Positions 53,479 through 64,000 of a stretch of DNA of 64,000 nucleotides are shown piece by piece. The position numbers were made by a program, and so were the translations under genes. The DNA comes from Enterobacter vonholyi. GTDB taxonomy: Bacteria; Pseudomonadota; Gammaproteobacteria; Enterobacterales; Enterobacteriaceae. How positions within the stretch are numbered: position 1 is the stretch's first letter; each line of letters begins with the position of its first letter. The stretch lies in NCBI RefSeq assembly GCF_008364555.1, contig NZ_VTUC01000001.1:248001-312000 (forward strand), written 5' to 3'. Under the pieces are notes generated by a model that ran no database searches, was not told the origin of the DNA, and saw only the letters and a list, made by a program, of their open reading frames with translations.

Positions 53479-53515
53479 CCCCCTTTTTGATTAACTGCTT
53501 GTATGGTTTGGTGAA

Positions 53516-54790
53516 TTATTCGCCAGATGCCTGCTGCGCTTCCGGTTTGCCGTAAATCAGCAGCGGCTTGGTTTGACCGCTAATAACGGACTCGTCAATC
53601 ACCACTTTCTCAACATCTTCCATCGACGGCAGATCGTACATGGTGTCGAGCAGTGCTGCTTCAACAATTGAACGCAGACCACGAGCACCGGTTTTACGGA
53701 CCATCGCTTTCTTGGCAATAGCATCCAGCGCTTCGTCGCGGAATTCCAGGTCAACGCCTTCCAGATTGAACAGCGCCTGATACTGCTTGGTCAGCGCATT
53801 TTTCGGTTCTTTCAGGATCTGGATCAGCGCGTCTTCACTCAGCTCATTCAGCGTTGCCACAACCGGCAGACGGCCGATGAACTCAGGGATCAGACCGAAT
53901 TTGATCAGATCTTCCGGTTCAACCTGAGACAGCAGCTCGCCTTCGTTTGGTTTTTCGGACGTCGATTTCACCGTTGCGCCAAAACCAATGCCGGAGCCGG
54001 TTTCAACACGGTGGGAGATGACTTTATCCAGACCAGCAAACGCACCACCACAGATGAACAGGATCTTGGAGGTATCAACCTGCAGGAACTCCTGCTGCGG
54101 ATGTTTACGACCACCCTGTGGCGGAACGGCGGCAACCGTACCTTCGATCAGCTTCAGCAGTGCCTGCTGTACGCCTTCACCCGATACGTCACGGGTGATG
54201 GACGGGTTGTCTGATTTACGGGAGATCTTGTCGATCTCATCGATGTAAACAATCCCGCGCTGGGCTTTCTGTACGTCGTAATCGCACTTCTGCAGCAGTT
54301 TCTGAATGATGTTTTCAACGTCCTCACCCACGTAACCGGCCTCGGTCAGGGTGGTGGCATCCGCCATCGTGAACGGAACATCGAGCAGACGCGCCAGGGT
54401 TTCAGCCAGCAGCGTTTTACCGGAACCGGTTGGGCCGATCAGCAGAATGTTACTTTTACCCAGTTCTACGCCATTGCTGGTGTCGCCGTTACGCAGACGT
54501 TTGTAGTGGTTATAGACCGCTACCGCCAGCACTTTCTTGGCCTGCTCCTGTCCGATGACGTAGTCGTCAAGGTGATGACGAATTTCATGCGGTGTTGGCA
54601 GCGCGCTGCGCTCACGGTGCGGTGCGACTTCTTTAATCTCTTCGCGAATAATGTCGTTACATAAATCGACACATTCGTCGCAGATATACACGGACGGCCC
54701 GGCAATCAGTTTACGCACTTCATGCTGGCTTTTGCCGCAAAAAGAGCAGTACAGCAGTTTGCCCGAACCATCTTTGCGTTTATCTGTCAT
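53516..54790 (-). CDS. clpX: ClpX unfoldase, ATPase subunit of ClpXP
   Basis: AAA+ unfoldase delivering substrates (including ssrA-tagged proteins) to ClpP. The start is the ATG at 54790 ([20 protein letters not shown]), giving 424 residues as in E. coli. N-terminal zinc-binding domain with CSFC and CDEC; Walker [13 protein letters not shown] (about 120); pore loop GYVG; Walker [11 protein letters not shown]; the ClpP-binding IGF loop near residues 268. Cotranscribed with clpP, 126 bases downstream of it. Confidence 0.98.
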   Translation of the reverse strand: MTDKRKDGSGKLLYCSFCGKSQHEVRKLIAGPSVYICDECVDLCNDIIREEIKEVAPHRERSALPTPHEIRHHLDDYVIGQEQAKKVLAVAVYNHYKRLRNGDTSNGVELGKSNILLIGPTGSGKTLLAETLARLLDVPFTMADATTLTEAGYVGEDVENIIQKLLQKCDYDVQKAQRGIVYIDEIDKISRKSDNPSITRDVSGEGVQQALLKLIEGTVAAVPPQGGRKHPQQEFLQVDTSKILFICGGAFAGLDKVISHRVETGSGIGFGATVKSTSEKPNEGELLSQVEPEDLIKFGLIPEFIGRLPVVATLNELSEDALIQILKEPKNALTKQYQALFNLEGVDLEFRDEALDAIAKKAMVRKTGARGLRSIVEAALLDTMYDLPSMEDVEKVVIDESVISGQTKPLLIYGKPEAQQASGE

Positions 54791-54916
54791 GAGTCCAAAC
54801 CTCTTTTTAAGTTCTTTGTGCCGCACATGACGACGCAAATGCCATTCTAAGACGCAAGCTGCAATGAGCAGCGTGCCGCCCTACCTTAGTATAGCGGCAC
54901 ACTCGCGTCGCGGGCA

Positions 54917-55540
54917 TCAATTACGATGGGTCAACACGGAGTCGACTAAGCCGTACTCAACTGCCTCTGGAGCAGAGAGGAAGCGATCGCGCTCGGTATC
55001 GCGCTCGATCTGCTCGAGTGGTTGACCCGTATGCTGCGCCATAAGTTCATTCATGCGCGCTTTTACTTTCAGAATTTCGCGGGCGTGGATTTCGATATCC
55101 GTCGCCTGCCCCTGATAACCGCCCAGCGGCTGGTGAATCATCACGCGGGAATTTGGCAAGCAGAAACGCTTACCCTTCGCTCCTGCTGTTAACAGGAACG
55201 CGCCCATAGATGCAGCCTGACCCATACAGATAGTGCTTACATCAGGTTTGATGAATTGCATGGTGTCATAAATGGACATCCCTGCTGTAATCACGCCACC
55301 CGGGGAGTTAATGTACAGGTAAATGTCTTTTTCCGGGTTTTCCGCTTCCAGAAACAGCATCTGCGCCACGATCAGGTTAGCCATATGGTCTTCCACCTGG
55401 CCAGTCAGAAAGATAACGCGTTCCTTGAGCAGACGGGAATAGATATCAAAAGAACGCTCACCACGTGAGGTCTGTTCAATAACCATTGGCACCAGAGCCA
55501 TATGGGGTGCAAAGTTATCTCGTTCGCCACTGTATGACAT
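54917..55540 (-). CDS. clpP: ClpP protease, proteolytic subunit
   Basis: Serine protease forming the 14-mer degradation chamber. The start is the ATG at 55540 ([20 protein letters not shown]), giving the 207-residue precursor; the propeptide (14 residues, ending M|ALVPM) is conserved. Catalytic Ser in [11 protein letters not shown], His in [10 protein letters not shown], Asp in [12 protein letters not shown] sigma-32 promoter lies upstream. First gene of clpPX. Confidence 0.98.
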   Translation of the reverse strand: MSYSGERDNFAPHMALVPMVIEQTSRGERSFDIYSRLLKERVIFLTGQVEDHMANLIVAQMLFLEAENPEKDIYLYINSPGGVITAGMSIYDTMQFIKPDVSTICMGQAASMGAFLLTAGAKGKRFCLPNSRVMIHQPLGGYQGQATDIEIHAREILKVKARMNELMAQHTGQPLEQIERDTERDRFLSAPEAVEYGLVDSVLTHRN

Positions 55541-55635
55541 TTCCGTCTCCTGGATCAAAATTGAAAACACCTGCTGTACTGATTGTAACCTTACGGACGG
55601 ATTATCAGCCAGTCTCATTCATCGTGATTACGTAC

Positions 55636-55664
55636 TTATGGGGTTTACAGTGCCCTATTTCAAG
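55636..55664 (-). promoter_or_regulatory. Sigma-32 heat-shock promoter of clpP
   Basis: CTTGAAA (55664-55658) and CCCCATAA (55643-55636) on the minus strand with a 14-base spacer, about 95 bases before the clpP ATG. Confidence 0.85.
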
Positions 55665-55740
55665 CATAACAACCTTTTGTTGTTACGCTAACACCGAAAG
55701 GGCGTTTTAGCACTCTTCCTGGGCTATAGCTGCGATAAAA

Positions 55741-55770
55741 AAAACCCGTTGCCGCAAGGCAACGGGTTTT
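55741..55770. terminator. Terminator of tig
   Basis: 13-bp stem AAAACCCGTTGCC / GGCAACGGGTTTT, loop of four, with T-run on the minus strand; 31 bases after the tig stop. Confidence 0.92.
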
Positions 55771-55800
55771 CTGTTCAAACTTTAAACCGTTGGGGCGAAA

Positions 55801-57108
<1,308 letters not shown>

Positions 57109-57350
57109 TCAAAAAAATCACAGTGCTCGGTCAACTCTGAATCTGTCTGTTATACCGGGATGCTCTCTTAGTGCAGATTCACATTCCCTGTCGCCAGAAT
57201 CATCCCGAAGACATTCAATAAGACGCGGCATTATAGCGGCATCACTTAGGTGAGTCGAGAACGGTTGGGGCATGTTGCTGCGGCTTTTTTCACACTTTAA
57301 GGCTATTTTTAGCCTTAAAATCGCACCATCCGCTCAAAACTCAGACAAAA

Positions 57351-57374
57351 CAAAACGGCCCGGAGGCCGTTTTG
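57351..57374 (-). terminator. Terminator of bolA
   Basis: Stem CAAAACGGCC / GGCCGTTTTG with loop CGGA, T-rich on the minus strand; 56 bases after the bolA stop. A second small hairpin (AAGGCTA / TAGCCTT) lies at about 57299-57316. Confidence 0.85.
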
Positions 57375-57429
57375 AGGAAATCTCTAAGCAACATACTGGA
57401 AAAGCTCCAGCCGTTGCAAATCCGATTTA

Positions 57430-57747
57430 TCAGGCGATAGTGCCTGCACCGCGACAAGGTGGCGATGCGAAAACCGTATCCTGCAGACCTTCCCATTCCT
57501 TAATGGTGTAGGTATGCAGTGCCAGCGCATGCACGGTCGTGGAGAGTTCTTCCGTCAAGGTGCTGTAGATCAAGCGGTGTCGATTCAGGAAACGTTCTCC
57601 CGTGAAGCGATCGCTAACCAGAACCACTTTAAAGTGGCTTTCAGAACCTGCCGGCACGTTATGACGATAGCTTTCGTCGACGACTTCGAGGAACACAGGG
57701 TTGAACGCTGCCCTTAATTTATCTTCTATATGCTCACGTATCATCAT
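57430..57747 (-). CDS. bolA: Morphogene regulator BolA
   Basis: Stress-induced protein affecting cell shape, biofilm and iron-sulphur partner Grx4. The start is the ATG at 57747 ([20 protein letters not shown]), giving 105 residues as in E. coli. The class II KH-like fold is visible, with [20 protein letters not shown] and the conserved His region [10 protein letters not shown]. Stands between yajG (divergent) and tig. Confidence 0.96.
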   Translation of the reverse strand: MMIREHIEDKLRAAFNPVFLEVVDESYRHNVPAGSESHFKVVLVSDRFTGERFLNRHRLIYSTLTEELSTTVHALALHTYTIKEWEGLQDTVFASPPCRGAGTIA

Positions 57748-58052
57748 GAAATTACTCCTCCGACAACGCCAGGATGTCACCCATCCCTTTAAATGTTAGC
57801 CGCTTTTACCGTTTCCATTACACCTTGACAACAAATATTTAGCTTTCGTCTGATTTTCTCATTCAAACGAATGAAGTTCACTGTGAGACTCATACGTTTT
57901 GTCATACACGGTTTGGGAAAAACGGTGAACTGGTCAGTTTTCGGACAAGGCGATGAATTTACATGCGTTGACCACTTCCCCTCGCCGTTGGCGATGTTAT
58001 GATGACGACAATTTTTCTCTTTATATGCTTACGATTCGTTGAGAACCCGAAA
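57748..58052. other. Gap between divergent bolA and yajG
   Basis: About 305 bases without a gene. Holds the promoters of both genes. A short inverted repeat TCATTC / GAATGA (57859-57874) is the only structure noted; no RNA or ORF was recognised. Confidence 0.5.
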
Positions 58053-58631
58053 ATGTTAAAAAAACTCTTCTTTCCGTTGGTAGCCCTTTTTATGCTGGCA
58101 GGCTGCGCTACCCCGCCTACCACTATTGATGTCTCACCAAAAATCACCCTGCCTCAGCAGGACCCAAGCCTGATGGGCGTCACCGTGAGCATTAACGGCG
58201 CCGATCAGCGTCAGGATCAGGCGCTGGCTAAAGTGACCCGCGATAACCAGCAGGTTACCCTCACCGCGTCCCGTGACCTGCGCTTCCTGCTGCAGGAAGT
58301 GCTGGAGAAACAGATGACCGCTCGCGGGTATATGATTGGCCCAAGCGGCGCGGTCGATCTGCAGATCATCGTGAACAACCTGTACGCTGACGTGTCTCAG
58401 GGCAACGTGCGCTACAACATCGCGACCAAAGCGGATATCGCCATCATTGCCACCGCGAAGAATGGCAACAAGATGACCAAAAACTACCGCGCCAGCTATT
58501 CTGTTGAAGGTGCGTTCCAGGCCTCCAACCAGAACATTGCTAACGCCGTTAACAGCGTGCTGACCGATACCATCGCCGATATGGCGCAGGACACCAGCAT
58601 TCACGACTTCATCAAGCAGAACGCGCGTTAA
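58053..58631 (+). CDS. yajG: Lipoprotein YajG
   Basis: 192-residue predicted lipoprotein (E. coli 192). The start is the ATG at 58053 (MLKKLFFPLVALFMLAGCAT) with lipobox LAGC and Cys at residue 18; the frame is open 18 codons upstream. Core PQQDPSLMGVTVSINGADQR and GNKMTKNYRASYSVEGAFQA are conserved. Function unknown. Upstream of ampG by 46 bases, likely cotranscribed. Confidence 0.93.
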   Translation: MLKKLFFPLVALFMLAGCATPPTTIDVSPKITLPQQDPSLMGVTVSINGADQRQDQALAKVTRDNQQVTLTASRDLRFLLQEVLEKQMTARGYMIGPSGAVDLQIIVNNLYADVSQGNVRYNIATKADIAIIATAKNGNKMTKNYRASYSVEGAFQASNQNIANAVNSVLTDTIADMAQDTSIHDFIKQNAR

Positions 58632-58677
58632 TCCCGCTCGCTGGCCCGGTGTATCACCGGGTCAGTTTTATAAGAAC

Positions 58678-60153
58678 ATGTCCAGCCATTACTTACGCAT
58701 TTTCCAGCAACCGAAATCAGCGATTCTGCTGATCCTCGGCTTTGCCTCGGGTTTACCCCTCGCGCTCACTTCCGGCACGCTTCAGGCGTGGATGACGGTT
58801 GAAAACATCGATCTTAAAACCATTGGGTTCTTCTCGCTTGTCGGCCAGGCCTATGTCTTTAAGTTCCTGTGGTCTCCGGTCATGGATCGCTACACGCCGC
58901 CTTTCCTCGGGCGTCGGCGCGGCTGGTTAGTGATGACGCAGATTCTGCTGCTGCTGGCTATTGCGGGTATGGGCCTTCTTGAACCCACCACCCAGCTTCG
59001 CTGGATGGCCGCACTTGCGGTAGTGATTGCTTTCTGTTCCGCCTCTCAGGATATCGTGTTCGACGCCTGGAAGACGGACGTGTTACCTGCGGAAGAGCGC
59101 GGTGCTGGTGCAGCAATCAGCGTGCTGGGCTATCGCCTCGGGATGCTGGTTTCCGGCGGGCTGGCGCTGTGGCTCGCCGACAGGTACCTCGGCTGGCAGG
59201 GTATGTACTGGCTGATGGCCGCCCTGCTTGTCCCCTGCATTATCGCGACGCTGTTCGCGCCCGAACCGAGTGACGTTATTCCGGTACCCCGCTCGCTGGA
59301 GCAGGCCGTCGCCGAACCGCTGCGTGACTTTTTTGGCCGCAACAACGCCTGGCTGATCCTGTTGCTTATCGTCCTTTATAAGCTGGGTGATGCTTTCGCC
59401 ATGAGCCTGACCACCACCTTCCTGATCCGCGGCGTCGGTTTTGACGCCGGTGAAGTAGGCGTGGTGAATAAAACGCTTGGGCTGTTTGCGACCATCGTCG
59501 GCGCGCTTTATGGCGGCGTGCTGATGCAGCGTCTGACCCTGTTTCGCGCGCTGCTAATTTTCGGCATCCTTCAGGGTGCCTCTAACGCAGGCTACTGGCT
59601 GCTGTCGATTACCGACAAACATACGATCAGCATGGCCACAACGGTATTCTTCGAAAACCTCTGCGGCGGCATGGGCACTGCGGCGTTTGTCGCCCTGCTG
59701 ATGACCCTGTGCAATAAGTCGTTTTCAGCCACCCAGTTCGCTCTGCTCTCGGCGCTCTCAGCCGTTGGCCGGGTGTACGTTGGCCCGATTGCCGGCTGGT
59801 TCGTGGAAGCCCATGGCTGGCCAACATTTTATCTCTTCTCGGTCGTAGCTGCCGTGCCGGGAATTTTATTGCTGCTGGTCTGCCGTCAGACGCTGGAATA
59901 TACCCAGCGAACAGAACACTTTATGCCGCGCACCGAATATCACCGCGCCTACCGTTTTGCGTTACGTCTGTTAATGGCGGGCTGCATTGCTCTGGCGCTC
60001 TGGCTCGTGGTGCTTATTATCAATGCCAGCACCTCTCTGGAACTCCCTTTCGAAGCCCTTCTGCTGGACGCAGGCGCCCTGCTGGCTATCGCCGGGATCC
60101 TGATCGGAGGTCTGCTTGATTTCATGGCGTTGCGTAAAACGCAGATGACCTGA
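58678..60153 (+). CDS. ampG: Muropeptide permease AmpG
   Basis: Inner-membrane MFS transporter importing GlcNAc-anhydroMurNAc peptides for cell-wall recycling; its flux controls AmpR and AmpC induction in Enterobacter-type genomes (ampC is not in this window). 491 residues as in E. coli, with about 12-14 TM helices: LILGFASGLPLALTSGTLQA at the start, then DRYTPPFLGRRRGWLVMTQI. Follows yajG. Confidence 0.96.
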   Translation: MSSHYLRIFQQPKSAILLILGFASGLPLALTSGTLQAWMTVENIDLKTIGFFSLVGQAYVFKFLWSPVMDRYTPPFLGRRRGWLVMTQILLLLAIAGMGLLEPTTQLRWMAALAVVIAFCSASQDIVFDAWKTDVLPAEERGAGAAISVLGYRLGMLVSGGLALWLADRYLGWQGMYWLMAALLVPCIIATLFAPEPSDVIPVPRSLEQAVAEPLRDFFGRNNAWLILLLIVLYKLGDAFAMSLTTTFLIRGVGFDAGEVGVVNKTLGLFATIVGALYGGVLMQRLTLFRALLIFGILQGASNAGYWLLSITDKHTISMATTVFFENLCGGMGTAAFVALLMTLCNKSFSATQFALLSALSAVGRVYVGPIAGWFVEAHGWPTFYLFSVVAAVPGILLLLVCRQTLEYTQRTEHFMPRTEYHRAYRFALRLLMAGCIALALWLVVLIINASTSLELPFEALLLDAGALLAIAGILIGGLLDFMALRKTQMT

Positions 60154-60630
60154 AGAAAAATGCGAAAGGTTATTTCCCGTTGTAATCACTAACCGAAATT
60201 ATAACGACGAAATAGCCGCCAGGCGCAAAAAAAATATTTGTTGTTTTGTGCGGGATAGGATTTGGAAATTATTGGCTCCTATTCCAAAACGCTATTTTTC
60301 ATTAAACGATTCAGCATACGAGAGTTTGATTATTCGTTTTTTATATGTCTTTTTATTGATAATTAATTGTTAATTTTTTGTTTATTTTCAACAATGGTTA
60401 TACCAATTGCCCCTTTTAGGGTATGCTTGGGGGTCCTTTCGTTATAAAGCCCATGCCGTGCGGCTTCGGTCATAAAAACCGACATAATTTGCAACACTTG
60501 TGACACGTGCGGCAGAACCCGGTAACACCTTCCTGACACAGGCCTAATGATGTTTACAGTAATGTAACCTTCCCGTAAAATGCCCGCACACTTTAAACGC
60601 CACCAGACTCCGTGGAATTGAGGTCGTTAA
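60154..60630. other. AT-rich gap between ampG and cyo operon
   Basis: About 475 bases without a gene. Positions 60290-60400 are strongly AT-rich. The promoter of cyoABCDE lies at its right end (separate entry). Regulators known for E. coli cyo (ArcA, Fnr, Fur, Crp) may bind here, but I did not find clear consensus sites by eye. Confidence 0.5.
60553..60581 (+). promoter_or_regulatory. Sigma-70 promoter of the cyo operon
   Basis: TTTACA (60553-60558), a 17-base spacer and TAAAAT (60576-60581). Transcription would start about 40 bases before the cyoA ATG. The inverted repeat TTACA / TGTAA (60554-60567) overlaps the -35 region. Confidence 0.65.

Positions 60631-64000
<3,370 letters not shown>

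Noticed and set aside
53340..53515. Possible SraA-type small RNA between clpX and lon
   Set aside because: A terminator-like hairpin and the lon heat-shock promoter explain the conserved sequence; I could not identify an independent small-RNA promoter and terminator.

Overview
The window is a chromosomal segment of an Enterobacter-like member of the Enterobacteriaceae (Enterobacter cloacae complex or a close relative such as Lelliottia or Leclercia). Nearly every gene on both flanks is recognisable as an orthologue of the E. coli K-12 10-11 min region, in the same relative order but read in the opposite direction. The genus is an inference from gene content: lacI-lacZ without lacY, rcnRA, and rpmE2/rpmJ2 at this locus. 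I could not run a search.

Left core (1-18.5 kb): hemH (cut by the window edge), adk, htpG, recR, ybaB, dnaX, apt and ybaN on the minus strand; priC and rsmS (ybaM) on plus; mscK and acrR on minus; acrA-acrB on plus with the AcrR palindrome in the divergent gap; then tomB-hha and maa. This covers nucleotide salvage, replication (clamp-loader gene with a programmed frameshift), the heat-shock chaperone HtpG, osmotic protection and the main RND efflux pump.

Variable middle (18.6-34.5 kb): ylaC; a MocR-type regulator divergent from a GNAT acetyltransferase; the zinc-independent ribosomal protein paralogues rpmJ2/rpmE2 under a Zur-like box; the c-di-GMP phosphodiesterase gene ylaB (pdeB); the nickel/cobalt pair rcnR-rcnA with a triple RcnR operator; a lacI-lacZ pair without permease, with a second lac-type operator upstream of lacI; and a YczE-like membrane protein divergent from a MocR regulator (YczR type). 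After that comes AT-rich accessory DNA: a ribbon-helix-helix-like plus small-protein operon, then a roughly 2.5 kb island abutting the 3' end of the SRP RNA gene ffs. The island is bounded by 25-bp direct repeats of the ffs 3' end (24/25 identical) and has no integrase. It carries a peptidoglycan-binding-like plus N-acetylmuramidase gene interrupted by an in-frame TGA, an overlapping gene for an exported protein with a possible SH3-like C-terminus (immunity candidate), and an unrecognised 139-residue protein. This is the most novel part of the window.

Right core (34.5-64 kb): ffs, atl (ybaZ), ybaY, tesB, amtB-glnK (perfect sigma-54 promoter), mdlA-mdlB, decR divergent from a PLP-dependent cysteine desulfhydrase-like gene, cof, ybaE, queC, fadM, ybaV, ppiD, hupB, lon, clpX, clpP, tig, bolA, yajG, ampG and cyoA-cyoB-cyoC (cut by the right edge). 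The run ppiD-hupB-lon-clpXP-tig is a protein quality-control cluster. Sigma-32-type promoters are readable upstream of htpG, lon and clpP. Four copies of a short GC-rich palindromic repeat (REP-like) lie next to stop codons, and one supplies the end of the rsmS coding sequence.
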